The notes under the pieces: generated by a model | Databases searched by the model: none | Seen by the model: the letters and a program-made list of their open reading frames with translations, nothing else | Told to the model about the DNA's origin: nothing | Shown: positions 28,025-37,488 of the stretch, one piece after another | Layout of the letters: each line of letters begins with the position of its first letter | Position numbering within the stretch: the first letter of the stretch is position 1 | Origin: Litorimonas sp947503715 | GTDB taxonomy: Bacteria; Pseudomonadota; Alphaproteobacteria; Caulobacterales; Maricaulaceae | DNA: 64,000 nt | Assembly: GCF_050271975.1 (NCBI RefSeq) | Contig: NZ_CP189850.1 | Span: 62,001 to 126,000 of the forward strand | Direction of reading: 5' to 3' | Position numbers and translations under genes: made by a program

Positions 28025-28441
28025 ATGGGAATGATTTCAGAATTTAAAGAATTTGCGATGAAGGGTAACCTCGTCGATATGGCCGTCGGCTTCGTGATGG
28101 GTTCGGCTTTTGCAACAGTCGTCACATCGTTCATCGGTGACGTCTTCATGCCGGCCATCAGCCCAATCATGGGCGGCGTCGATATGGCAAATATGAAATA
28201 TGTCATGACCGAAGCTGTCGTAGCGGCTGACGGAACGATCACAACGCCGGAAACAGCTATCAGTTACGGCCTCTTTATTAATGCACTCATCAGTTTCATC
28301 ATTGTGGCCTTCGTCATGTTCATGATCATCAAAGGTATGAACAAGACGAAAAAGGCTGAAGAAGAAGCGCCAGCCGCTCCGCCAGCTAACGAAGTTCTGC
28401 TTGCAGAAATTCGTGATCTGATGGCGAAGCAAGTCAACTAG
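28025..28441 (+). CDS. mscL: Large-conductance mechanosensitive channel
   Basis: A 138-residue homopentameric inner-membrane valve that opens under extreme turgor. It has the N-terminal amphipathic helix (EFKEFAMKGNLVDMAVG), TM1 lining the pore with FVMGSAFATVVTSF, a periplasmic loop with an Ala/Thr-rich insert (about 55-75), TM2 (ISFIIVAFVMFMIIKGM) and a charged cytoplasmic helix with a Pro/Ala linker. AAGGGGAAA upstream is a strong ribosome binding site. A terminator follows 40 bases later. Other turgor-related genes nearby are KtrAB and TrkH. Confidence 0.96.
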   Translation: MGMISEFKEFAMKGNLVDMAVGFVMGSAFATVVTSFIGDVFMPAISPIMGGVDMANMKYVMTEAVVAADGTITTPETAISYGLFINALISFIIVAFVMFMIIKGMNKTKKAEEEAPAAPPANEVLLAEIRDLMAKQVN

Positions 28442-28481
28442 CTCAAACGGCCGTTAGCTGCAGCCAAAAATTTGAAACATC

Positions 28482-28506
28482 AAACCCGTCTGACGGCGGG
28501 TTTTTT
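28482..28506 (+). terminator. Rho-independent terminator of mscL
   Basis: A 9-bp stem (28482-28490 with 28495-28503, one G-T wobble, 4-base loop) ends in six T residues, 41 bases after the mscL stop and before hslO. Confidence 0.85.
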
Positions 28507-28551
28507 CGTGTCTGCAGACAGCTACTTGCGTCTTCAGCCTTCATCCCCCAC

Positions 28552-29487
28552 ATGGCGCGGATGACCGATACGACCCCGACATTAGACGCCAATACAACCG
28601 ACCAAGTCACCGTGTTCCAACTAGATGACCAGCCCGTGCGTGGCCGTGCTGTGAAACTCGGCCCGGCTTTAGAACAAGCGCTGCGACCGGGCGGCGAAAA
28701 CCGCTATCCGGAGGCTGTTGCCCGCCTCCTAGGTGAAGCCATGATGACGGGTGCTCTCGTTGCGCAATCCCTGAAATTCAAGGGCCGTCTGGTCGTACAG
28801 TGTCACGGCACAAATGACGGCGCGATCAGCTTACTGATGGCGGATTGTACGACTGAGGGCAGTATCCGTGGCTATGCGCGTTGGGATGAAACAAAACTCA
28901 AAGAGATTGAGAGCGAATCCCGCAATCCCACCGCAAAAGAACTGCTCGGTGCGGGGACCTTCTCCATGACGATCGATCAAGGTCCGGATATGGATCAATA
29001 TCAGGGCGTCGCCGCGATTGACGGAGACCGCCTCTCTGATTGTGCAGAGCATTATTTTAATCAATCAGAGCAAATCCCAACCAAAATCCGCCTCGCTTGT
29101 GGTCAGGCCGTCGACGCGGACGGCGCGCATTGGTCCGGCGGTGGTATGATGATCCAGAAGATCGCGGATGACGAAGCCCGCATCGATGCGACCATGCCGT
29201 GGCAGACCGCGCAGACCTTGTTCGGAACGCTGACAGATGCGGAACTGATCGATCCTGATCTCTCAACGCATCGCCTGCTCTTTCGCCTGTTCCATGAGGA
29301 CGGCGTGCGGATTGTCGAAACGCATGACGTCAATGCCAATTGCCGCTGTTCCCGCGAGCGTCTCGTGGATACATTTAAGAGTTTCGACGAAACTGCGATT
29401 CAAGACATGGTGCAGGACGGCGTCATCACGGCAAATTGCGAATTTTGCGCGACGAATTACGTGTTTGATCCGGCGAATATTTCTTAG
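28552..29487 (+). CDS. hslO: Redox-regulated chaperone Hsp33
   Basis: A 311-residue holdase activated by oxidative unfolding. The N-terminal folding domain runs to about 235 and the C-terminal zinc-redox switch has the four cysteines in order CRC (NCRCSRERL) and CEFC (NCEFCATNY), matching the CxC...CxxC arrangement. The intact switch means redox control is likely. The first ATG (28552) is used; an ATG at 28561 is also possible. It has its own transcription unit after the mscL terminator and is convergent with trkH. Confidence 0.95.
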   Translation: MARMTDTTPTLDANTTDQVTVFQLDDQPVRGRAVKLGPALEQALRPGGENRYPEAVARLLGEAMMTGALVAQSLKFKGRLVVQCHGTNDGAISLLMADCTTEGSIRGYARWDETKLKEIESESRNPTAKELLGAGTFSMTIDQGPDMDQYQGVAAIDGDRLSDCAEHYFNQSEQIPTKIRLACGQAVDADGAHWSGGGMMIQKIADDEARIDATMPWQTAQTLFGTLTDAELIDPDLSTHRLLFRLFHEDGVRIVETHDVNANCRCSRERLVDTFKSFDETAIQDMVQDGVITANCEFCATNYVFDPANIS

Positions 29488-29513
29488 GCGTCCCGCGCCC
29501 ACTCAAAACTGGG

Positions 29514-30965
29514 CTACGACTTCCAGAACGCGGGTGTGAGCAGCACCAACGCCGTCACAATTTCCAATCGGCCAATAATCATCGCGGTTAGGAGCACCCA
29601 TTTCGCAGAGCTGGGTAAGTCCTGATAGGTTCCGGCCGGACCGATAATCTCGCCCAATCCCGGACCGACATTGGCGATCGCACTCCCCGCGCCCGACCAT
29701 GCCGTGATGGGGTCCAACCCGATGAGGGAGAGCAGGATTGCCGTTAAGACGAAGGTCATGAAGAAGACGAAAAAATAGCTCATCACGGAATAGACGACGG
29801 TGGGTGGCAACGCTTGCCCGCCATAACGCATTGGCACGACGACATGTTCACGCGGCATGCGGAAGAGGTAATTGCGCATCGCTTCAAAGGCGACTTGATA
29901 TCGGAAAATCTTGATGGAGCAGGCGGTTGACCCCGCACAACCGCCGATAAACATGAAGGCAAAAAAGGCCGTCACCGCGAATGGCCCCCAGCCATTATAA
30001 TCCGCCGTCGCATAGCCGGTCCCCGTGACGATAGAGACCGTATTAAAGACGGCAAGCCTCAGCCCGCGGGTCAATTCAAACTGGTCAGATAGAATAAGAA
30101 AGAATGTGATGATAAGCGTGAGCGCCGCAATCACGGTCACAAAAGCCCGCACCTGACTGTCGCGGAAAATCGCCTTCCAATCCCCGCGCGTCGTCATCAG
30201 CAGATACACCCCGAATGGCAGCGCGGCGAGCATCATAAAAATCGTGCCGACAATGTCTGCGCCATTATCCATGAAACCGCCCATGCTCAGGTCCGACGTG
30301 GAATATCCACCTGTCGCCAGCGTCGTCATCGCATGAGCCACGGCGTCGAAAGGCGACATACCTGTAAAAATATATCCGAGGAAACAACAGACCGTCAGAA
30401 AGAGATAGACCAGCGAAATTCCCAAGGCGAGACTCGCCGCACGCGGCAGGATTTTCTCGCCCATATCTGAACTTTCCAACCGGAAGAGCTGCATGCCGCC
30501 GACCTTCAACATCGGCAACACGGCCATCGCCGTCACGACAATACCCACGCCGCCGATCCATTGCAGGATAGCGCGCCACATCAGCACCCCGCGCGGCATA
30601 TCATCCAGACCCGTCAGGATCGTCGCGCCGGTCGTCGTAATGCCGGACGTCGCTTCAAACATTGCATCGGTCAGCGATAAATTTATCGGTTCAAAGAGAA
30701 AGGGCAGTGCGGAGAGAATGGCCAGTGTCAACCACGCAAACACGGTGAGAACAAAAGCCCCCCGCGCCCGCAAAGTCGGGTCGGGCGTATAGGTAATTGT
30801 CGCCAATAACGCACCGAACAGCGTCACAATCCCACCGGAAATGCCAAAGGCCCGCCACGCCCGCGCTTCGTCAAACAAATCGACCAACATCGGGATGAAC
30901 ATTAAAACGCCAAGCGCAGCGCTCATCAATCCAATGACGAAGAAAACGGGGCGGAGATCAGGCAT
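29514..30965 (-). CDS. trkH: Trk-type potassium transporter TrkH
   Basis: A 483-residue inner-membrane K+ uptake protein of the TrkH/TrkG group, about 45 residues longer than the KtrB in this window. The four pore loops are visible (ATSGITTTGATIL, TLATGGYST, TGTGYATADYN, NVGPGLGEIIGP). TrkH normally pairs with TrkA, which is not adjacent. Composition matches the chromosomal background, unlike ktrAB, suggesting this is the ancestral system. Confidence 0.93.
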   Translation of the reverse strand: MPDLRPVFFVIGLMSAALGVLMFIPMLVDLFDEARAWRAFGISGGIVTLFGALLATITYTPDPTLRARGAFVLTVFAWLTLAILSALPFLFEPINLSLTDAMFEATSGITTTGATILTGLDDMPRGVLMWRAILQWIGGVGIVVTAMAVLPMLKVGGMQLFRLESSDMGEKILPRAASLALGISLVYLFLTVCCFLGYIFTGMSPFDAVAHAMTTLATGGYSTSDLSMGGFMDNGADIVGTIFMMLAALPFGVYLLMTTRGDWKAIFRDSQVRAFVTVIAALTLIITFFLILSDQFELTRGLRLAVFNTVSIVTGTGYATADYNGWGPFAVTAFFAFMFIGGCAGSTACSIKIFRYQVAFEAMRNYLFRMPREHVVVPMRYGGQALPPTVVYSVMSYFFVFFMTFVLTAILLSLIGLDPITAWSGAGSAIANVGPGLGEIIGPAGTYQDLPSSAKWVLLTAMIIGRLEIVTALVLLTPAFWKS

Positions 30966-31059
30966 GTGAGGCGTGGACTAACATGAAACGGGCGTAGCGC
31001 AGCTCTTCTTTCATGAAAAGGTAGCGAAAGACTCCAGCGGATGAAATATCAAAGGAACT

Positions 31060-32376
31060 TTATAAGTCATTGCCGAACTCCGCCAAGAGAAAGCGGTAAA
31101 GTTCTGTCCTGAAAAATCCGGGATCGTGACCGACGGGATGATAGGTCGCGCGGGTGTTACATCCCTGCGCTTTCAATGTCTGTTCGGTCACTTCCGTAGA
31201 GGCCAGGAAAGACGGCTCATACACTCCCGCAGAAATATAAAAGTTAGCGCCGTCCTCTGAGCATTCCTGTGCGGCTTTCAAGCCGCCAAACCCACCTGAG
31301 ACAGATAAAACAGCATCCACGAGGTTTGGGTTTCTCACACCGGCATGAACTGAAAATACGGCGCCATTCGAATGACCGCCTACGGCCAGTCTGCGACTAT
31401 TCTCTGAGGATGGAAATAGTGTTGGAAGCGCGGTCTCGAAGATGAATTCCATGTGATTATCAAATCTGTCAGGAAAATCCTTGTCATATCCGGGCAGATA
31501 ATCTGACGCCCGCGGATCTTTCGGCAAATCTCGCAATGCTTCAGAGATGGAGTCTCGCTCCGAATGAATACCCATAAAGTTAACAGGTTTTATCAAACCC
31601 TGTTCAATCATTGGGTCGATCATACGAGCGTAATATCCCAAACTGATACCATCTGCTAAGATGATGACGGGCGCATTGGGATCATATTTTCCTTTGGCTG
31701 TGTAGATACTAACCGTTCGCGTCTCTCCCAATTCAGAACTGGAAATTTGACGTTGTTCAAATGTACCGGACAATTTGATAGCAGGGTCGCTTAGAAACGG
31801 AACATCTACAATATCAGCATTTTCGCCTTGGATAATGAGCGGACTAAAATCAGGGTTTGTCCCGCTCGTATCCATGAACATGAGGCTTGCCCGATCTGCT
31901 TCTTTCAGGCGAAGTCTCGCTTTCCAGATTTTATCCTCAATGTCCCCGATAGGGCCCCAAACCGCTTTCTGTATCGCGCAACATAGCTGAGGTTCAGAAG
32001 CGGTCGTGGACTTCGCATAAAGCGTCACAACATCTTCTGATAAGTCAGCCCATATTCCAGCCGCTTTGGTCATTTCATAGGCAGATGTGTTGATATCAGT
32101 TCCGGGTGTCACACTGCAGACCGCTTGTTGTGCCCAGAGCTTTCGCCGATAAAATTCCGGGATCGCCTCGACATTGCCAACGCGTCTGACCAATACGTCC
32201 AAACGCTCGCAGGTCACACTGCTATCCAGCCATTTGATTTGCTCAGTTAAGTCTTGGATATTTTGATCTGACAATTCAGGTTCAGGAACCAAACTCTCCT
32301 GACAGGCGGCAAAGCCAAACAGACATGTGAGCATGGCTATCCACCGAACCAATATTTTCAAAAACAACATCCCCAA
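31060..32376 (-). CDS. Esterase-like alpha/beta-hydrolase lipoprotein
   Basis: A 438-residue putative esterase (PF00756-like). A lipoprotein signal with lipobox FAAC (C25) anchors it in the envelope. Residues 40-190 are a helical cysteine-containing domain I do not recognise. The C-terminal part is an alpha/beta hydrolase: nucleophile serine in GGHSNGA (about 345-351), IILADG before it as the oxyanion region, and a final HDPGFFRTELY that supplies the histidine. It is divergent from the S9 peptidase lipoprotein gene. The substrate is unknown; enterochelin esterase-like enzymes share this fold. Confidence 0.78.
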   Translation of the reverse strand: MGMLFLKILVRWIAMLTCLFGFAACQESLVPEPELSDQNIQDLTEQIKWLDSSVTCERLDVLVRRVGNVEAIPEFYRRKLWAQQAVCSVTPGTDINTSAYEMTKAAGIWADLSEDVVTLYAKSTTASEPQLCCAIQKAVWGPIGDIEDKIWKARLRLKEADRASLMFMDTSGTNPDFSPLIIQGENADIVDVPFLSDPAIKLSGTFEQRQISSSELGETRTVSIYTAKGKYDPNAPVIILADGISLGYYARMIDPMIEQGLIKPVNFMGIHSERDSISEALRDLPKDPRASDYLPGYDKDFPDRFDNHMEFIFETALPTLFPSSENSRRLAVGGHSNGAVFSVHAGVRNPNLVDAVLSVSGGFGGLKAAQECSEDGANFYISAGVYEPSFLASTEVTEQTLKAQGCNTRATYHPVGHDPGFFRTELYRFLLAEFGNDL

Positions 32377-32493
32377 CTCCCCTATTCAACGAAGACTTGG
32401 CATGGGGTTTTTCGTTGAACAAATTATCTCTGCGCAATGTTTCTCCGCATGACATCGCTTGCACTCCCCCTCTCGCCGTCGCAAAAGCGGGAC

Positions 32494-34827
32494 ATGAAAC
32501 TTGTTCTCCCCGCTCTTCTTCTCTCAATGGCTCTCGCCGCTTGTACCGCGTCCGATGAACCGCCCACGACTTTGAAAGAAGCCGTGATGCAGTCACAAGC
32601 TGAGACACAGCCCGTAAATTATATTCGAAATACGCCCGTGCAGGGTGGATTGACGCCGGAACGGATTAACAGCTCTCCGGCGCTTGGCGGGACGCGCCTA
32701 TCCTCTGTGCAGATTGCTCCGTCGGGTGAATTTGCGACCGTCTTGCAAGGGCGAGAGGATGACGCGGCGCAACAGGACCTCTGGGCCTATGATCTGGAAA
32801 CTGGAGAAGGCCGCCTCCTCGTCAGTTCGACCGACCTGCTGGCGGGACCGGAAGTCCTGTCCGAGGAGGAGAAAAACCGCCGAGAGCGCGCCCGTGAATA
32901 TGGCAGCGGTATCGTGTCATATAGCTGGGTTGGGGAGAACCTTCTCCTCTTTCCGTTAGGTGGGGATATTTATCTTCACGATTTGACGGCGGTTGAGAGC
33001 CGCCAAGTCACCGCGACGAAGGGATTTGAGACGGACCCGAAAGTCAGCGCTGACGGTACAAAAGTTGCCTATGTCCGCGAGAACGAACTCTATATCAAAG
33101 ATCTGGAAACAGGTCTGGAACGTCAACTCTCAGACGGCAGTACGGATACAATCCGCAATGCGACGGCCAGTTTTGTCGTGCAGGAAGAGCTGGACCGCGC
33201 GACGGGATATTGGCTGTCCCGCGACGCAAAAATGGTCGCCTATACTCAAATCGATGAAAGCCCCGTCGCGATTGAAAATCGCATTGATTTCGGCACGGAC
33301 GGCGTGACGAATATCGCGCAGCGCTATCCCTTTGCCGGAACAGATAATGCGACCGTGAAGCTAGGTTTTGTCTCGGCCACAGGCGGAAAGACACGCTGGG
33401 TTGCACTGGATGATGACGACACTCTTGGCGATGATATCTATCTGACCCGCGTCGCGTGGGCGCCGGACAATGTGACCGCCTTTGTCGGCGTCCTTGCCCG
33501 CGATCACAAGACGCACCGGATTTACAAGGTCAATGCGAAAACGGGCGCAAAAGAACTCTTCTATGAAGAAACCTCTCCGACCTGGTTAAATATCGGTCCG
33601 CCCATGATGCCAACGGAAGAGGGCGGCATGCTCTGGTCAGCCCAGCGCAATGATGTCCGTCAGATTTTCAAAGTGGACGCTGACGGGACCATAAACGCCC
33701 TCACCCCGGAGACGCTGAACGCCAATCACCTCGTCTGTCGTGCGGATGAGAGCGTATTTGTCAGCGGATGGCAGGACACCCCGCTCTCAAACCATATTTT
33801 CAAAGTTTCCCTCGCAGAAGACGGGCCGACTGTCGCACAAATTACGCAGGGCGACGGGCTATTCGGGGCGTCTTTTAATGGGGATTGCACCCGTTTTTTA
33901 CAGACCCATACGGATGATATCATACCCGCAACCCTGCGCGCTATGCAAGCGGATGGCACCCCGCTGGCTTGGCTGAACGAGAATAATCTGGATGAAAGCC
34001 ATCCTTACGCGCCGCATCTCGACGCGCATATTACACCCGAATATGGCCAAATTAACGCTGAAGACGGCACCCCGCTGGATTACATGCTCTTCAAACCAAA
34101 AGACCTGAAAGCGGGCGAAACACGTCCCGCCATCACCATCGTCTATGGCGGTCCGGGTGTACAACGTGTGCGGCGCGGATTTGGGCGGAAACAGCTCGCA
34201 AATATGCTCGCCCATCACGGGTTTATTGTCTTCACGCTCGACAATCGCGGCGCGACCAACCGGGGTAAGGCATTCGAAGATCATCTCTACCGCAGTATGG
34301 GCCAGATCGAAGTCATCGACCAATCCACAGGCGCGGACTGGCTGGCCTCACAACCCTTTGTCGATGGCGAGAATATGGGCGTCTATGGCTGGTCTTATGG
34401 CGGCTATATGAGCCTGCATATGCTGGCACAGACCGACCATTACAAATCCGGTGTCTCCGGCGCACCCGTCACGGATTGGACGCTTTACGATACGGCCTAT
34501 ACGGAACGCTATCTCGGTGACCCGACAGTTGGCGCGGAGAATTACACGGCTGGTAGCTACGAGGATGGTAGCGTGTTTAAATATCTCGACGGATTGACGG
34601 AACCCGTCCTGCTCATCCACGGGATGGCCGATGATAATGTTGTGTTCCGCCACTCAATCAAACTCATGGACGCTGTGCAGAAAAATAACATGCACAATAT
34701 GCGTATTCAGACCTATCCGGGCGAGAAACACGGCTTCCGGAATACCGCCAACCGTATTCATCGAGACCGTCAGATCTTGGAATTTTTCAGCGAGACACTC
34801 GCGCCGGATTATGGAACGGAGAATTAA
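32494..34827 (+). CDS. S9-family peptidase (dipeptidyl-peptidase IV-like), lipoprotein
   Basis: A 777-residue serine peptidase of the prolyl-oligopeptidase superfamily. The N-terminus is a lipoprotein signal (lipobox LAAC). Residues about 70-500 form the beta-propeller with a DPP-IV-type arm (FVVQEELDRATGYWLSRD), whose paired glutamates bind the substrate N-terminus. The C-terminal hydrolase domain has the nucleophile in GWSYGGYMS, the aspartate in MADDNVVF and the histidine in GEKHGF. It probably cleaves dipeptides from peptides taken up in the periplasm. The ATG at 32494 is used because it starts the lipoprotein signal. Confidence 0.92.
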   Translation: MKLVLPALLLSMALAACTASDEPPTTLKEAVMQSQAETQPVNYIRNTPVQGGLTPERINSSPALGGTRLSSVQIAPSGEFATVLQGREDDAAQQDLWAYDLETGEGRLLVSSTDLLAGPEVLSEEEKNRRERAREYGSGIVSYSWVGENLLLFPLGGDIYLHDLTAVESRQVTATKGFETDPKVSADGTKVAYVRENELYIKDLETGLERQLSDGSTDTIRNATASFVVQEELDRATGYWLSRDAKMVAYTQIDESPVAIENRIDFGTDGVTNIAQRYPFAGTDNATVKLGFVSATGGKTRWVALDDDDTLGDDIYLTRVAWAPDNVTAFVGVLARDHKTHRIYKVNAKTGAKELFYEETSPTWLNIGPPMMPTEEGGMLWSAQRNDVRQIFKVDADGTINALTPETLNANHLVCRADESVFVSGWQDTPLSNHIFKVSLAEDGPTVAQITQGDGLFGASFNGDCTRFLQTHTDDIIPATLRAMQADGTPLAWLNENNLDESHPYAPHLDAHITPEYGQINAEDGTPLDYMLFKPKDLKAGETRPAITIVYGGPGVQRVRRGFGRKQLANMLAHHGFIVFTLDNRGATNRGKAFEDHLYRSMGQIEVIDQSTGADWLASQPFVDGENMGVYGWSYGGYMSLHMLAQTDHYKSGVSGAPVTDWTLYDTAYTERYLGDPTVGAENYTAGSYEDGSVFKYLDGLTEPVLLIHGMADDNVVFRHSIKLMDAVQKNNMHNMRIQTYPGEKHGFRNTANRIHRDRQILEFFSETLAPDYGTEN

Positions 34828-35856
34828 TCAGCTCAACTCGCAGACGAAGTAATGTTGGATGAGTTTTCTAAAGGGCGGGTTTTCCTCGACGATGCTCCAA
34901 CCTGCATTTGTAATTAGCTCGCGCATGAAATCCGGTCTGTATTTCGCCTCGAGCAAAGGACGCATTGGGTCTTGATCTACGAAAGGCTCGACTTGATCGG
35001 GCTGCAGAAAGGTTGAGAAAATCAGGCGTGTCTCCGGCTTGGCATATCGTTTCAAAATCGAAAGAACGGCGACACAGTCCTCCGGATTGAGATGGGTCAC
35101 GACGGAGAACATCGTGATAATATCGGCGCGAATGTCTGGAATGGGGAGGGCCGAATCCGGCGTCATCATCTCACCCGTTGGATTATACATTGCGTTATGA
35201 AACGGCACGACGGAAAACGCGTAGGCAGGATCGTCTAGGAAACTCTGCTGTAAGAATTCAATCAGTTCAGAATAAATATCCAAACCGTAATAACGGAATT
35301 GCGGGTCGCCGATCTGGTGCAGGGCCTGCGCGATTTTCGCCCCGCAGCCAAAATCAAGGATCGTCGCGTCATCCAGCGATTTATATCGCTCGACAATATC
35401 GAGCAGTTTAATTCCGCTTGCCACGGACGCACGGTCATCTTCCTGTCGGGAACCCCGTCTTAATTTTTGAGGTACAGGCAGACGCGTTTTCTGCCGTGCG
35501 CGCAACCCAATCTTATGGCCGTCTTTATCATATAAGGAGGCTGTAAATATCGTTTCATCCTGCCAAGCCGGGGCGCTGTCCGGCTGTCCCCCGAGGCGCA
35601 ACGCCGTGTCGTAAACCTTCTGGACATCGGCCTCTGTGTTGCATTGCAGAACAATTATGGCGCGCTGACCCGTTGGGGTTGCAGCACCGGATTTAATCTC
35701 TTGCAAAACAAAGGCGGGCGCACCGCGATGGACAGCATAGGCGCGTTCCCATTCGCGGGAGCGGATGGACCGTCCGCCCATGATGGCAAATAGCTTATCG
35801 TAAAACAGGACGGCCGCGTCCAAATCGGATGTCTCGATAATTGTATGGGCGATCAT
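34828..35856 (-). CDS. VOC-domain / SAM-dependent methyltransferase fusion
   Basis: A 342-residue two-domain protein. Residues 1-120 look like a glyoxalase/VOC domain (HTIIETSDLDAAVLFYDKLF; SLYDKDGHKIGLRAR). Residues 140-342 are a class I methyltransferase with the SAM-binding loop ILDFGCGAKIAQAL (D168-G172), the second acidic strand YYGLDIYSELI, and ADIITMFSVVTHL as motif IV. I do not know a characterised protein with this order. The open frame is continuous, so the fusion is not a sequencing artefact of two frames. It is convergent with the S9 peptidase gene, with adjoining stops. Confidence 0.8.
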   Translation of the reverse strand: MIAHTIIETSDLDAAVLFYDKLFAIMGGRSIRSREWERAYAVHRGAPAFVLQEIKSGAATPTGQRAIIVLQCNTEADVQKVYDTALRLGGQPDSAPAWQDETIFTASLYDKDGHKIGLRARQKTRLPVPQKLRRGSRQEDDRASVASGIKLLDIVERYKSLDDATILDFGCGAKIAQALHQIGDPQFRYYGLDIYSELIEFLQQSFLDDPAYAFSVVPFHNAMYNPTGEMMTPDSALPIPDIRADIITMFSVVTHLNPEDCVAVLSILKRYAKPETRLIFSTFLQPDQVEPFVDQDPMRPLLEAKYRPDFMRELITNAGWSIVEENPPFRKLIQHYFVCELS

Positions 35857-35924
35857 GGCGATATCCGACGGCGGCGTGCGGATTATCTTGAAGGCAAAAC
35901 CGTATAGGCGTCAATCCGGCTTTT

Positions 35925-36596
35925 CTATTCTGTCGCTGTTTCGACACCCTTTAGCCGAACGGCCTCACGGATTTGTCCGCGCAATAAAGCCGTTTCGACC
36001 GATTGGGGATCAAGATCGAGGGAGGCCTCAATATCCACCTGCGCCTCGTTCAATTTATCCTGCTTAAATTTCGCATCGGCACGGTAGCGAAGTGCGTCGG
36101 CGCGGGTCGGGTCCAGAGTCAGAACAGAGGTCAAATCCGTCTCGGCATAATCATATCGCCCGGACAGCGCATAGGCGCGGGCGCGGGCAATACGCAGGTC
36201 GGTATTTTGATAGGCGATGTCTAAGCCGGCCGTTGCAGACGTATAGGCTTTCGTCGCCTCTTCTGCGGCCAGCCAGAAATTCGCGGCCTCAAGGTAGAAA
36301 TTTGCCCGCATGGCGGGACTGCCACCATCTGTCGCTTTGGCAAGCTCATCCAGTTTGAACGCCGCCTGTTTTTCCTGCCCCAACGCATAGAGAGCCATGG
36401 CGACGCAATGTTTGGCACGGCGACCCCCGCCATCATCAACCCAAATCAACGCGTCCTCATAAGCGATTTCCGCATCTGCCGCGATGGATTCAAGACATTC
36501 CTCATGGCGCTGATCAAATTCCGCCGTTAAGTCCGCAGCAAGGGCGGGCATGCTAAAGGCAAAAGATAGAAATGTGATGAGAGCTAATCTTGTCAT
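35925..36596 (-). CDS. Secreted TPR-repeat protein
   Basis: A 223-residue protein with a signal peptide (LALITFLSFAFSMPALA, cleavage near residue 20). It contains TPR-like helical repeats over residues about 50-210 (AMALYALGQEKQAAFKLDEL; ARAYALSGRYDYAETDL; YRADAKFKQDKLNEAQVDIE). Two cysteines lie in the first 60 residues. Probably a periplasmic scaffold; no partner is indicated. The ATG at 36596 is chosen for the signal peptide. It is divergent from the SDR gene with a 34-base gap. Confidence 0.75.
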   Translation of the reverse strand: MTRLALITFLSFAFSMPALAADLTAEFDQRHEECLESIAADAEIAYEDALIWVDDGGGRRAKHCVAMALYALGQEKQAAFKLDELAKATDGGSPAMRANFYLEAANFWLAAEEATKAYTSATAGLDIAYQNTDLRIARARAYALSGRYDYAETDLTSVLTLDPTRADALRYRADAKFKQDKLNEAQVDIEASLDLDPQSVETALLRGQIREAVRLKGVETATE

Positions 36597-36630
36597 AGAC
36601 GCGCCATAGCGGGGGGAAACTGAGCCGACA

Positions 36631-37488
36631 ATGAACGGTCGCATTAATAAGCCTCAATCTGCGCTCCTGCTTGGTGCGGGATATACCGCATCGCATCTTG
36701 CGCCCGCGCTGATCTCGCGAGGCTATGCGGTCACCGTGACAACGCGGGATGGGCAGACAGATCTAGATGGCGTGAAATGTCTGGCGTTTGATGGAGAGGC
36801 GTCCGACGATCTACGTAAGATTTTCCAATCAGCGGATATGATTGTGACATCCATCCCGCCCCATAAGGACGGCTCTGACCCCGCATTAGCAGCGCTCGGC
36901 AAGCTCATACCCTCTGCCAAATGGATTGCCTATCTGTCCGCGACCTCAGTCTATGGGGATCGTCAAGGCCGCTGGGCTTTTGAAGGTGAAGCCCCGACAC
37001 CCGGTTTAAAACGCGGCAAGGCACGTGCAGAGGCGGAGATTGCATGGGTGGAAACAGGTTGGCCCGTTCATATTTTCCGACTGGCGGGAATTTACGGCCC
37101 CGGACGGTCGCCCTTTGACAAATTACGCCAGGGCAAGGCCCGCGCGGTCATTAAAGAGGGTCAGGTCGTCAACCGCATCCATGTCGACGATATTGTCAGC
37201 GCTCTCTTGCTAAGTTCGGACAAACCAAATCCACAGGCCATTTACAATTTGGCGGATGGGAACCCTGCCCCGCCGCAGGATGTGCTGGATTACGCGGCAC
37301 AGCTTCTTGACCTGCCACCACCGCCGCGCGTCAGTGTCGGGAGCGAGGACGTGTCAGATATGGCGCGGACATTTTACGCCGAATGTAAGCGAATTAGCAT
37401 TGATCGCGCTACGCATGAATTGGGCTTTACCCCGACCTTTTATCATTTTCAAAACGGTTTAAAGGCCATCCTCAAAGCTGAAGGCTAA
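36631..37488 (+). CDS. NAD-dependent epimerase/SDR-family protein (YeeZ-like)
   Basis: A 285-residue atypical extended SDR. The Rossmann loop LLLGAGYTASHLAPAL lies at residues 13-28; LSATSVYGDRQG is the SxxxYG active-site region, followed by RAEAEIAW; RLAGIYGPGRS and NRIHVDDIVSALLL are typical of the YeeZ/nucleoside-diphosphate-sugar epimerase group. The canonical YxxxK spacing is not clear (Y of SVYGD lacks a lysine four residues on), so catalysis is uncertain. It ends in a 4-base overlap with a convergent lipoprotein gene. Confidence 0.8.
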   Translation: MNGRINKPQSALLLGAGYTASHLAPALISRGYAVTVTTRDGQTDLDGVKCLAFDGEASDDLRKIFQSADMIVTSIPPHKDGSDPALAALGKLIPSAKWIAYLSATSVYGDRQGRWAFEGEAPTPGLKRGKARAEAEIAWVETGWPVHIFRLAGIYGPGRSPFDKLRQGKARAVIKEGQVVNRIHVDDIVSALLLSSDKPNPQAIYNLADGNPAPPQDVLDYAAQLLDLPPPPRVSVGSEDVSDMARTFYAECKRISIDRATHELGFTPTFYHFQNGLKAILKAEG

